DNA of 64,000 bases, taken from NCBI GenBank assembly GCA_964613805.1, contig CAZTJF010000001.1, positions 1 to 64,000 of the forward strand, written 5' to 3'. Below, one piece after another: positions 44,556 through 53,435 of the stretch. The DNA comes from XYD12-FULL-36-8 sp964613805. GTDB taxonomy: Bacteria; Bacteroidota; Ignavibacteria; Ignavibacteriales; Ignavibacteriaceae. A model generated the notes under the pieces. The model did not search any database, was not told where the DNA came from, and was given only the letters and a program-made list of their open reading frames with translations. Within the stretch, counting starts at the first letter, position 1. Every line of letters starts with the position of its first letter. The translations under genes were made by a program, and so were the position numbers.

Positions 44556-46328
44556 ATGAAACTTTTATTCTCATACGCAAAGCAATATAAAAAACTAATA
44601 TTTCTTGCACTGTTTCTTGCTGCTGTAAATCAGATATTTTCTTTGCTTGATCCGTGGATTTTCAGAATAGTGATTGATAAATACGCAACAAAATTTCAAC
44701 AGTATTCAACCGGTGAATTCTTCCGGGGCGTTGGAATACTTCTCCTTGCAGCAGTCGGCGTTGCCTTCGTCTCAAGAGTTGCAAAAAATTTCCAGGATTA
44801 CTACGTAAATGTGATTACTCAAAAGCTCGGTGCGCAAATTTATTCCGATGGAATTAGACATTCACTTGAACTTCCTTACCAACAATTCGAAGATCAGAAA
44901 AGCGGGCAAACACTTGGTGTTCTTCAAAAGGTTAGAAGCGATGTAGAAAGATTAATCTCTGCGGCAATAAATGTTCTATTCACCACACTTGTGGGAATTA
45001 TTTTTGTAACAATCTATGCGGTAAATATTCATTGGTTGATTGCACCGGTTTACTTTGCCACAATTCCTATACTCGGAATAATTAGCTCTGTACTTAGCAA
45101 AAAAATTAAATTACTTCAAAAAACAATTGTTGGTGAAACAACTGCTCTGGCCGGGACAACAACGGAATCTTTACGCAACATTGAGCTTGTAAAAAGCTTG
45201 GGTTTAGGACAGCAGGAAATAAATAGACTAAACAGCACCACAGACAAAATTCTTGCTCTCGAACTTCGGAAAGTTCGCTACATCCGCAAGTTGAGTTTCA
45301 TTCAAGGAACATCGGTTAATTTTATCCGTACATGCATTCTTTTCTTAATGCTGTATTTGATTTTTATTCGGGCAATAACGGTTGGCGAGTTTTTCTCTCT
45401 CTTTATTTACTCATTTTTTATTTTCGGTCCTCTTCAAAGTTTGGGTGATATAATAAATATTTACAGAGAAACCGAGGTTTCTTTGAATAACTTTGAAAAT
45501 CTTATGAAACTTTCTCCCGAAACGAAACCAAATGTTCCTGCTTTGATAAATGAAATTGAACAGCTTGAGTTCAAGAGTGTCGGTTTTAAGCATCAGTCAT
45601 CAAACAAACATGCATTGGAAGATATTTCATTCAAAGTAAGCAAAGGTGAAACAATTGCGTTTGTCGGTCCTTCTGGAGCAGGAAAAACAACGCTGGTAAA
45701 GCTATTAGTTGGATTATACACTCCACAAACAGGTAAAATTCTTTATAACAGTTTTCCCGGTGATAAAATCAATTTTGATAATCTGCGGGAACGAATTGGT
45801 TTTGTTACCCAAGACACACAACTTTTTTCGGGTACAATAAAAGAGAATTTGATGTTTGTTAACATGAATGCCACCGAACAAGATTGTCTGGATGTTTTGA
45901 AAAAAGCTTCAGCAAACAGCTTGCTTTTAAGAGCAGATAAAGGATTGGATACAGTAATTGGTGAGGGCGGAGTTAAAGTTTCTGGCGGTGAAAAACAGCG
46001 GCTATCAATTGCAAGAGCGTTACTTCGCAAACCCGATCTTTTGGTTTTTGATGAAGCAACTTCCGCACTCGATTCCTTAACTGAAGAAGAAATCGGAAAA
46101 ACCATTAGAGAAATTTCAGCAAGTAAAGATTTAATTACAATTTTAATTGCTCATCGTCTTTCAACAGTTATGCATGCTGATAGAATTTATGTTTTAGAAC
46201 GTGGAAAAATCATCGAATCGGGAAAGCATGATGAACTTGTTGAACTGCATGGATTATACTACGCAATGTGGCGTCAGCAAATTGGGGAAAAGGAAATAGT
46301 TGAGATTAATGGATTAAGCGGCGATTGA
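44556..46328 (+). CDS. ABC exporter, fused membrane and ATPase domains (MsbA/BmrA-like)
   Basis: A 590-residue half-transporter. Residues about 1-310 form six membrane helices (ABC_membrane); the ATPase follows with Walker A VGPSGAGKTT, Q-loop VTQDTQLFSG, signature VSGGEKQRLSIARALL, Walker B LLVFDEATSALD and H-loop IAHRLSTV. It presumably works as a homodimer exporting lipid or drug-like substrates; the substrate is unknown. A thioredoxin-like lipoprotein gene follows 70 bases later. Confidence 0.94.
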   Translation: MKLLFSYAKQYKKLIFLALFLAAVNQIFSLLDPWIFRIVIDKYATKFQQYSTGEFFRGVGILLLAAVGVAFVSRVAKNFQDYYVNVITQKLGAQIYSDGIRHSLELPYQQFEDQKSGQTLGVLQKVRSDVERLISAAINVLFTTLVGIIFVTIYAVNIHWLIAPVYFATIPILGIISSVLSKKIKLLQKTIVGETTALAGTTTESLRNIELVKSLGLGQQEINRLNSTTDKILALELRKVRYIRKLSFIQGTSVNFIRTCILFLMLYLIFIRAITVGEFFSLFIYSFFIFGPLQSLGDIINIYRETEVSLNNFENLMKLSPETKPNVPALINEIEQLEFKSVGFKHQSSNKHALEDISFKVSKGETIAFVGPSGAGKTTLVKLLVGLYTPQTGKILYNSFPGDKINFDNLRERIGFVTQDTQLFSGTIKENLMFVNMNATEQDCLDVLKKASANSLLLRADKGLDTVIGEGGVKVSGGEKQRLSIARALLRKPDLLVFDEATSALDSLTEEEIGKTIREISASKDLITILIAHRLSTVMHADRIYVLERGKIIESGKHDELVELHGLYYAMWRQQIGEKEIVEINGLSGD

Positions 46329-46398
46329 TGGTATTGTAAATGAATGTTTGAATCTTCTTACCAATTTTCGAATCAAATCCTATAAAAAAGGAGTTAAA

Positions 46399-46845
46399 GT
46401 GAAGAAAAATTTTTTGGCAGTAGTTTTATTGATGATGATCTTCGCAGGTTGTAAAAGCAGCACGACAAACGATGATCTCAATTGGCAGGAAAATCTTGAG
46501 TCTGCATTGCAGCAAGCCAAACAAGAAAATAAAGCAGTGCTTGTGAATTTTACTGGAAGCGATTGGTGTATTTGGTGTAAAAGATTGAGCGATGAGGTAT
46601 TCTTAAAAAGTGAGTTTGAGAATTTTGCAGATAAAAAATTGATCCTCGTTAAGCTTGATTTTCCCCGAAGCATTGAACAAGCAACAGAAACTAAAATTTA
46701 TAACAACAATCTGGCACAAAGGTTTGGTGTGCAGGGTTTTCCAACAATACTTTTGTTTAACTCAGCAGGTAAGCTGGTTCTAACAACTGGATATCAACCC
46801 GGCGGGGCTGTGAATTACATAAACCACATAAAAGAGTACATGTAG
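46399..46845 (+). CDS. Thioredoxin-fold lipoprotein
   Basis: A 148-residue lipoprotein (lipobox FAGC, Cys18) carrying a DsbD-C/thioredoxin_7-like domain: NKAVLVNFTGSDWCIWCKRL with active-site Cys57 and Cys60, and the cis-proline segment GVQGFPTILLFNSAGKLV. It would act on thiols on the periplasmic side of a membrane. I use GTG 46399 as start, because AAGGAG lies at 46388-46393 and the lipobox then falls at the right distance; a TTG at 46348 would add a hydrophilic leader. Confidence 0.88.
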   Translation: MKKNFLAVVLLMMIFAGCKSSTTNDDLNWQENLESALQQAKQENKAVLVNFTGSDWCIWCKRLSDEVFLKSEFENFADKKLILVKLDFPRSIEQATETKIYNNNLAQRFGVQGFPTILLFNSAGKLVLTTGYQPGGAVNYINHIKEYM

Positions 46846-47242
46846 CAACTAGATACTTTCTTCCCAATTGGATTGCTCATTTCCCAATTGGTTCGTAGAA
46901 ATATATATTGTAGAGCGAGATTCATCTCGTCTGACCTCAATCCAATTAATTTATTTTCTTAAACGAAATAAATTTTGCTCTACGACTATCATACAGCCTC
47001 TTAAAGAGAATAGATTGTTCCGAATTAGACGGGTTACTACATTTTGCGGCAGAGCGTTAGCGGTATATACCTAAATTGTTAATGACTCGAATTACTTCTA
47101 CCTATTTAATTCAATTTCCCTCCTTTTCCCTTTCCCAAACTTGCCTTAACTTTACAGTAAAAATAAAATCAAGTTCATAAAACAATCCGTTTCAGGCGGA
47201 CAATTAAACAGTTTAACAGTATAGCAATTAAAAAGGATCAAG
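46846..47242. repeat. Gene-free 397-base region with direct and inverted repeats
   Basis: No gene is supported. TTCCCAATTGG occurs twice 20 bases apart (46861-46871 and 46881-46891). An element follows with ends GTAGAGC (46910-46916) and GCTCTAC (46977-46983), and an internal hairpin CGAGATTCATCTCG (46916-46929). The GTAGAGCGAGATTCATCTCGTC layout is a dispersed-repeat type seen in several phyla. The last ~150 bases are pyrimidine-rich, then A/T-rich leader DNA of the amylase gene. Confidence 0.6.
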
Positions 47243-49624
47243 ATGATTAGAAATTTCCTATTCGCCGTAATTTTAACAACCCATTTAGCTAACTCCCAAC
47301 CAATTTACGACCTCATTCCCCCAATCAATCTTTATCAGAATCAAACAACAAAAATTTTGATAAGCGATTTGTTTTACGCTGATGATTATAATGTTGAGTT
47401 TCTTGCAAGTCCCAATTCGGAGGTCGGTTATGATGCGGTTTCAAAAGAAGTTTCGCTTACACCAAAAGATAATTTTTCCGGTATTGGCTTAGTTACTTTC
47501 AAATTAAACAACTCGACTTACGAAATTCCGGTTAAGCTGATTAAAAGTAAGATGTATTTATTCACATATAAACCCACTCCAACGGATAAACAAGTAAATC
47601 TATTCGGACAGTTCAATAGTTGGGACCGTCAAAATCTTCCAATGAAAGACACAAATGGCGATGGTGTTTTGGAAATTGAAATTCCTCTCGATCCAGGAAG
47701 GTACGAATACAAATTTTATGTTGACGGCAAAGAGCTTGTTGATCCGGCAAACCCTGTTAAAGTATCGAACGGCATGGGTGATTTTAATTCTGTAAGAGTA
47801 ATTGAGGAAGCTGCGGCTGATAAATTATTTCTTCATGTGCTTGGAATGGAAAGTTCTGCTGATGATATTAAACTGAAATTTTATCTCGAGAGTCTTGATA
47901 AAAGTCTGCTTGTAAATAAAGAAGATGTTATTGCTTTAATTGACAATCAAAAAATCCCTCCTAATCAGATAACTATAAACGGAAGAGAAATAACTCTTAC
48001 TGTTAAAGGTAAAGAGAGATTTGGCAGCCACATTGTCAGGGTTGCCGCCAACAGATTTGGGAAATCAACAAACATTCAGATGGTTCAAATTCTTGATGGA
48101 AAAGTTGCCGGAACAGGCGATCACAAAAGTTTGAATGATCAAATAATTTACTGTATGATGATTGACAGATTTAACAATGGCGATCCCTCGAATGATAATC
48201 CAATTAAGCACGATTCACTTTTCACTCCGGCAAATTATCAAGGCGGCGACTTACAAGGAATAATCAACAAGATTGAAGATGGATATTTTGAATCTCTAGG
48301 CGTAAACACTTTTTGGATTTCACCGATTGTTGATAACACTAACGATGCTTATAGAGAATATCCGGCTCCTCACCGCTATTACACTGGTTATCACGGCTAT
48401 TGGCCCGTATCATCAACCAAAGTTGAAGAGAAATTCGGCGATATGAAACTTGCAAAAGGACTTGTGGATAAGGCACACAGCAAAAACATGAACGTTTTGT
48501 GGGATTATGTTGCTCATCATGTTCACGAAGGACATTGGATGTGGAAAGATCACCGTGATTGGTTCGGCACTTACGAACTTCCAAATGGAAGATTGAATTT
48601 AAGATTGTGGGATGAGTATCGTCTTACAACCTGGTTTGAGCCGTACATGCCTTCATTTGATTTTGTAAGTTCTTATGAAGTGCTTGAGTTTATGACTGAC
48701 AACGCTGTCTGGTGGCTGAAGGTTACAGGTGCGGATGGTTTCCGTCACGATGCTGTCAAGCATGTTCCAAACGAATACTGGCGGCAGCTCACAAAAAAGA
48801 TTAAGAGTGAAGTTGAAATTCCTTTGAAGAAAAAAATATATCAGATTGGTGAATCTTTCGGTGGAATTGATTTGATTGCTTCTTATGTAAGCAACGGGCA
48901 GTTAAATGCGCAATTCAATTTTAATCTTTATGATGTTGCGATCCCGACTTTTCTCGATGAGAAAGCATCATTCAAAATGCTTGATTATCAAATGCAGAAA
49001 AGCTTCCAAGTTTTTGGTTACAACAACTTGATGGGCAACATAATGGATAGTCATGACAAGATACGTTATATGGCTTATGCGGATGGCGATCTTGAAATAA
49101 ATGATGCAAAAGCAAGTGAAATTGCTTGGAATAATCCGCCGAAAGTTGATAATCCATCGAGCTATGAAAAGCTGAAACTTCATCTAGCGTACTTGCTTAC
49201 AATTACAGGAATACCAATTATCTATTACGGCGATGAAATTGGAATGACTGGCGCTGCCGATCCTGATAACAGAAGAATGATGAGGTTTGGTAATCAGCTT
49301 AATGCTTATGAGAAACAAACTCTGAAAGATGTTAGTAAGCTTATTCACATTCGCAAAGATCATTCTGCTTTGCGTTATGGAGATTTTCTAACTCTTCAGG
49401 CAGATGAGAATGTTTATGCCTACTTGCGATCAGATATGAACGAAAGAATTCTTACGATTGTTAATAAAAGTACTAATCCGCAAAGTTTGGAATATATTCT
49501 TCCCGGAGTTTACAAAATCAATACGGCAAAAGACCTTGTTTCCGAGAAAGAGTTTTATACAATAAATGATCGATTGAAAGTTGATGTTGGAGGGGTAGGA
49601 TATCTAATTTTAGAATTGAAATAG
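47243..49624 (+). CDS. Exported GH13 alpha-amylase-family enzyme with CBM48-like domain
   Basis: A 793-residue glycoside hydrolase. Signal peptide 1-18; an N-terminal beta domain; a glycogen-binding (CBM48/AMPK-like) domain at about 104-175 (NLFGQFNSWDRQNLPM, GRYEYKFYVDGKELVDP); then a GH13 barrel from about 295. Conserved regions: DYVAHHV (421-427), GFRHDAVKHV with nucleophile Asp503, acid/base Glu537 in IGESFGG, and MDSHDK with Asp605. The C-terminal domain is short. It likely hydrolyses alpha-glucans in the periplasm or outside; no T9SS domain is present. AAAAAGGA precedes the ATG. Confidence 0.93.
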   Translation: MIRNFLFAVILTTHLANSQPIYDLIPPINLYQNQTTKILISDLFYADDYNVEFLASPNSEVGYDAVSKEVSLTPKDNFSGIGLVTFKLNNSTYEIPVKLIKSKMYLFTYKPTPTDKQVNLFGQFNSWDRQNLPMKDTNGDGVLEIEIPLDPGRYEYKFYVDGKELVDPANPVKVSNGMGDFNSVRVIEEAAADKLFLHVLGMESSADDIKLKFYLESLDKSLLVNKEDVIALIDNQKIPPNQITINGREITLTVKGKERFGSHIVRVAANRFGKSTNIQMVQILDGKVAGTGDHKSLNDQIIYCMMIDRFNNGDPSNDNPIKHDSLFTPANYQGGDLQGIINKIEDGYFESLGVNTFWISPIVDNTNDAYREYPAPHRYYTGYHGYWPVSSTKVEEKFGDMKLAKGLVDKAHSKNMNVLWDYVAHHVHEGHWMWKDHRDWFGTYELPNGRLNLRLWDEYRLTTWFEPYMPSFDFVSSYEVLEFMTDNAVWWLKVTGADGFRHDAVKHVPNEYWRQLTKKIKSEVEIPLKKKIYQIGESFGGIDLIASYVSNGQLNAQFNFNLYDVAIPTFLDEKASFKMLDYQMQKSFQVFGYNNLMGNIMDSHDKIRYMAYADGDLEINDAKASEIAWNNPPKVDNPSSYEKLKLHLAYLLTITGIPIIYYGDEIGMTGAADPDNRRMMRFGNQLNAYEKQTLKDVSKLIHIRKDHSALRYGDFLTLQADENVYAYLRSDMNERILTIVNKSTNPQSLEYILPGVYKINTAKDLVSEKEFYTINDRLKVDVGGVGYLILELK

Positions 49625-49704
49625 AAAATTAATTATAATGGTCATATTCAAAAGCTAAGTTTTAGTTAGATTAGCAATCATTAAATTTAATTTAGAATTA
49701 AACT

Positions 49705-50223
49705 ATGACAAACGAAAAATTTTTGAATGCATTAGCAAATGGTAAGGTCGATGTAATCATAGAATTTCTTGATTTACTGGACAAATTAAAAATTGATTAT
49801 TGCTTGATCGGAGGACTGGCTGTAAACGCTTATGCCGAGCCTGTAGTAAGTATGGATTTAGATTTAGTTCTTGCCCTGGCGGATACTGATAATTTGATTA
49901 AACACGCTTCAGCTAAATTTAAAATAGAAAATGTTCCTCACAGCATTAACCTAACTCACCCTAAATCTGATTTAAGAATTCAAATTCAGACTGATCCACG
50001 GTATCAGTATTTTATTGCCAATGCTGTAGAGAAGCAGGTCATGGGTTATGAATTTAAGGTGGCCAAACTTGAGGATGTGCTGCAAGGAAAATTATGGGCC
50101 TACCAGGATGAGCAAAGACGAAAAAGTAAACGACAGAAAGACCTTGCGGATATAATGCGGCTTGTCGAGACACATAAGCACCTTTTTGACCTTCTCCCAC
50201 CTGATGTTAAGGAAAAGTTTTAA
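49705..50223 (+). CDS. Orphan nucleotidyltransferase-fold protein (AbiEii-like)
   Basis: A 172-residue protein with the polymerase-beta-type nucleotidyltransferase core: YCLIGGLAVNAYAEPVVSMDLDLVL, where GG and the DLD acidic pair are the nucleotide and metal-binding elements. The later KLEDVLQGKLWAYQDEQRRKSKRQKDLADI fits AbiEii/MNT-like proteins. In toxin-antitoxin pairs such proteins adenylylate targets or partner toxins. No HEPN, AbiEi or other partner lies next to it, so it is an orphan. The ribosome-binding site is weak. Confidence 0.8.
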   Translation: MTNEKFLNALANGKVDVIIEFLDLLDKLKIDYCLIGGLAVNAYAEPVVSMDLDLVLALADTDNLIKHASAKFKIENVPHSINLTHPKSDLRIQIQTDPRYQYFIANAVEKQVMGYEFKVAKLEDVLQGKLWAYQDEQRRKSKRQKDLADIMRLVETHKHLFDLLPPDVKEKF

Positions 50224-50384
50224 AAAAATTTTATTTATCAAATGATTGAATTGATCAGATGAAACACATAGAATTTCTCGGGGGAATTATTTTTAAGTGT
50301 AAAAATCAGAATAAGGTGATTGTTGCTTATTCGTATTCTGTAAATTGAAACTTATAGAAACCAGAAAACAAGGAGATCGAAAAA

Positions 50385-50756
50385 ATGGCTAAACTATCAA
50401 TAACATACGGCTTAATTTTTATTTTAATGGGACTGGTAAGCTACTTTGGAATAAGCAGCGAAAGCATAACTGCACTTATTCCGGCTTTCTTTGGTATTCC
50501 AATGCTTATATTGGGCTGGCTTGGATTAAATGAAAAATATCTAAAACATGCGATGCACGGAGCGGCAGTGTTCATGCTGCTTGGATTTTTTGGAACAATC
50601 AGTGGATTGATAAAATTCTTCAAAATGCTTGGCGGAATTCAACCTGAAAGACCAGCTGCTGTAACTATTCAGGCAATTATGGCTGTTCTATGTTTAGCGT
50701 TTTTAGTTTTCGCGGTCAAATCATTTATTGATGCAAGAAGAAACAGAAAAGAATAA
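50385..50756 (+). CDS. Small four-helix membrane protein
   Basis: A 123-residue integral membrane protein with four predicted helices (about 6-24, 27-46, 55-79, 90-111) and a basic C-terminus (DARRNRKE). No family was recognised with certainty. AAGGAG precedes the ATG at good spacing, supporting expression. It ends 5 bases before the DUF885 gene, so the two are probably co-transcribed. Confidence 0.78.
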   Translation: MAKLSITYGLIFILMGLVSYFGISSESITALIPAFFGIPMLILGWLGLNEKYLKHAMHGAAVFMLLGFFGTISGLIKFFKMLGGIQPERPAAVTIQAIMAVLCLAFLVFAVKSFIDARRNRKE

Positions 50757-50761
50757 ATTAT

Positions 50762-52213
50762 ATGAATAAAAATTTTCCTGTCACCCTTCGACCTGTCTCA
50801 ACTTGTCAGTCGAGCCAAGGCAGGCAAGCTCAGAGTGACATTTTTTCCAAAATTGTCAGATTTCGACAAGCTCAATCTGACAGAGTACATTTTAAACTAT
50901 ATTTCTATGCTTTCATTCTTGCAGCACTATTTCTGTTTTCATGCGATAAAGAAAAGAACCAAGCAAGCAGTAACTTGGAATCATCCATGAACAGGATTGC
51001 AGAGCAGTATGTCAAGCTTGTGCTGAAAATTGGAATTTATGATTCCGATTATGTTGATGCTTACTATGGTCCCAAAGAATGGATGCCGGGAAACAAATTG
51101 TCTGCAGTAAGTGATTCTGCTTCTATTCAAGGTTTGTATGATGAAGCCGGAAAATTATTAGATTCGCTTGAAAGTTTAAGTAAAGAGAAAGCCGATGAAA
51201 TTCAAACTTTGCGTTACAGATTTCTTTACAAACAAATCCTTGCCGTAAGAACAAAAGTATTCATGCTTGCCGGAGGAAAATTATCTTTCGATGAAGAAGC
51301 AAAGGCTCTTTATGATGTAGAGGTTCCGACCTTCGATTCTTCATACTTTCAAAATATTATTAACGAAATAGATAAGCTATTGCCGGGTAAAGGCAGTGTT
51401 ACCGACCGCTGGCAGGAATACAAAAAGCAATTTGTCATTCCAACTGAAAAATTAGACAAAGTGTTCCAAACCGCCATAAATGAATGCCGAAAAAGAACCT
51501 TACAGTATATTAAACTTCCAGCAAAGGAATCTTTTAAAGTTGAATACGTAAAAGGACAGCCTTGGAGCGCTTATAATTGGTTCAAAGGAAATTCCTTCAG
51601 CTTAATTCAGATTAACACTGATTTACCAAGTCATATTGAGCGAGCAACACATCTTGCTGCGCATGAAGGTTATCCTGGTCATCATGTTCTTAATGTTCTT
51701 TTAGAAAAATTATATCGTGAAAGAAATTGGGTTGAGTATTCAATTTATCCGTTATTCAGTCCGCAATCTTTAATTGCAGAAGGTACTGCTAACTATGGGA
51801 TAGAGGTTGCTTTTCCAGGTGATTCGCAAGTGGACTTCGAAAAAGAAATTTTATTTCCCTTAGCAGGTTTAGATCCATCTAAATCAAATAACTATTATAG
51901 AATAACAAAACTTTCACAGAATCTTAATTATTCCTCAAATGAAGCTGCGCGAAATTATCTTGATGGCAATTGGAATAAAGATCGGACTGTTTATTGGCTG
52001 CAAAAATACAATCTTGTTTCTAAGGAAAGAGCAGAACAGAATTTGAAATTTTTTGAAAAGTATCGAAGCTATGTCATTAATTATAAACTCGGTAAGGATA
52101 TAGTGAAAAATTATATCGAGAAGAATGGCGGAACATCCGATAACGATAAATTGAGGTGGGCATTATTTGAAAAAATTATATCAACCCCCCAAACACCCTC
52201 AGGACTGAAATGA
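50762..52213 (+). CDS. DUF885-family putative metallo-hydrolase lipoprotein
   Basis: A 483-residue lipoprotein of the DUF885 family. The family motif HEGYPGHH (301-308), followed downstream by SLIAEGTANYGIEVAF, gives the zinc-binding HExxx-HH and Glu expected of these gluzincin-like hydrolases. The lipobox is LFSC (Cys61). The ~44 residues before the hydrophobic segment are translated from two in-frame palindromic repeats (VTLRPVSTCQSS..., RQAQSD twice), giving an abnormally long signal-peptide n-region. No later standard start is available before the hydrophobic segment. Its stop overlaps the next gene's ATG. Confidence 0.85.
   Translation: MNKNFPVTLRPVSTCQSSQGRQAQSDIFSKIVRFRQAQSDRVHFKLYFYAFILAALFLFSCDKEKNQASSNLESSMNRIAEQYVKLVLKIGIYDSDYVDAYYGPKEWMPGNKLSAVSDSASIQGLYDEAGKLLDSLESLSKEKADEIQTLRYRFLYKQILAVRTKVFMLAGGKLSFDEEAKALYDVEVPTFDSSYFQNIINEIDKLLPGKGSVTDRWQEYKKQFVIPTEKLDKVFQTAINECRKRTLQYIKLPAKESFKVEYVKGQPWSAYNWFKGNSFSLIQINTDLPSHIERATHLAAHEGYPGHHVLNVLLEKLYRERNWVEYSIYPLFSPQSLIAEGTANYGIEVAFPGDSQVDFEKEILFPLAGLDPSKSNNYYRITKLSQNLNYSSNEAARNYLDGNWNKDRTVYWLQKYNLVSKERAEQNLKFFEKYRSYVINYKLGKDIVKNYIEKNGGTSDNDKLRWALFEKIISTPQTPSGLK
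50780..50881. repeat. Two in-frame palindromic repeats in the leader of a lipoprotein gene
   Basis: Element one runs from GTCACCCTTCGA (50780) to AGAGTGAC (50839). Element two has GTCAGATT (50855-50862) and AATCTGAC (50874-50881), a perfect eight-base stem. Both contain CGA-CAAGCTCA-type cores and both are read as the peptide RQAQSD near their ends. They belong to the GTCAC(C)CTTCGACAAGCTC family of dispersed repeats and keep the reading frame open. Confidence 0.75.
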
Positions 52214-53361
52214 AACCAGATGATAATTTCGGCAGCAGTGTAAAGTTTTTTATCGCTGTAATAGCTCTTACTGTAATTGGAATTGTACTTAAGGAGCTTT
52301 CCAATATTTTTGTGCCGTTTGTAATAGCATATTTTTTATTCTTTGTTTTTGCACCCTTAAATATGCGGCTCAAACGAATTAAGTTTCCATTATTTGCAAT
52401 CATTCTTCTCGATATCATAATAACTTTTTTGTTTTCCTGGGGTATTTCAAAAATCATCATCAGTTCATTTCTGAGCTTTGGTGAAAGTCTGCCGATTTAT
52501 GAAAGTAAACTGAATGATATTATCAGCAGTACAGCGATATCAATCGGGATTACCGATCCGTTCTTCACGAAGTTTTCATTACAGAATGTTCTTTCAAGAA
52601 TTAACTATCAAGCTTTGGTTGGGGGAGTCTTCACTTCTACGTTTTCGGTGATGGGAAATATTCTTTTCATACTTTTCTTTTTCGTATTTGTTATTTCCGG
52701 ACATGATTCGGTGTACGATGTTATCCGAAATCATTACGTGGAGATTAAGATGAAGATTAAGTTAAAGAATCTGAGGAAAGAGTATTCAAAGAAAGAAGAA
52801 AGTATCGAAAACACTAAGCTGTTTGAGCAAAAGATAGCAGAAGCCGAAGATCAAGAAAGCAGAAAAATATCGGATACCTTTAAATCAATTACGGATCAAA
52901 TTCAGCGTTATGTTATCACAAAAACAGGAATGAATTTAGGTGCGGGAGTAACTGTTGGAATCGCGCTTTCGATCTTCGGATTAGATTTTGCAATTATCTG
53001 GGGTGTATTTGTTTTCCTATTTAATTTTATTCCAACAATTGGATCTACAATTGCTTTGATTCTCCCTGTTCTAATGGCTTTAATTCAATCCGAATCAATA
53101 AGCTATGCGTTGTTTATCGCTGTTGTAATTGCTGGATTACAAACCGTCTTTTTTAATTTACTCGAACCGATGATTATCGGTAAGCGGCTGAATCTAAACC
53201 CCATTGTAATTTTGTTTTCGGTTTTAATCTGGGGCTACATTTGGGGAATTCCAGGAATGCTTCTTTCAGTTCCTCTCACTGCTATTATAAAAATTATTCT
53301 CTCCAATTCAGAATCCCAGCATATGCATTTTATTAGTGATTTGATGAGTGCGAGCAAATAG
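52210..53361 (+). CDS. AI-2E/PerM-family membrane transporter
   Basis: A 383-residue protein of the AI-2E exporter/PerM permease family, with about eight membrane helices. LKELSNIFVPFVIAYFLFFVFAPL at the start and IPTIGSTIALILPVLMALIQS and LNPIVILFSVLIWGYIWGIPGMLLSVPLTAIIK near the end are family hallmarks. A charged ~60-residue loop (about 178-240, KKEESIENTKLFEQKIAEAEDQE) is longer than usual. Known members export autoinducer-2 or act as ion antiporters; the role here is unknown. ATG overlaps the DUF885 stop (ATGA). Confidence 0.9.
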   Translation: MKPDDNFGSSVKFFIAVIALTVIGIVLKELSNIFVPFVIAYFLFFVFAPLNMRLKRIKFPLFAIILLDIIITFLFSWGISKIIISSFLSFGESLPIYESKLNDIISSTAISIGITDPFFTKFSLQNVLSRINYQALVGGVFTSTFSVMGNILFILFFFVFVISGHDSVYDVIRNHYVEIKMKIKLKNLRKEYSKKEESIENTKLFEQKIAEAEDQESRKISDTFKSITDQIQRYVITKTGMNLGAGVTVGIALSIFGLDFAIIWGVFVFLFNFIPTIGSTIALILPVLMALIQSESISYALFIAVVIAGLQTVFFNLLEPMIIGKRLNLNPIVILFSVLIWGYIWGIPGMLLSVPLTAIIKIILSNSESQHMHFISDLMSASK

Positions 53362-53435
53362 AATATTCTTTCTACGTATAAATACGAGCGAAACGAAGAA
53401 TCTCACACTTAAAATCTAGCAGTTTACAGTAAAAG

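Noticed and set aside
45743..46105. A 120-codon minus-strand frame inside the ABC exporter
   Set aside because: It mirrors the conserved ATPase region of the real gene and has a serine/proline/lysine-rich composition with no domain.
46868..47074. A 68-codon plus-strand frame upstream of the amylase
   Set aside because: It is composed of the dispersed repeat element and has no ribosome-binding site or domain, so the region is better described as repeat DNA.
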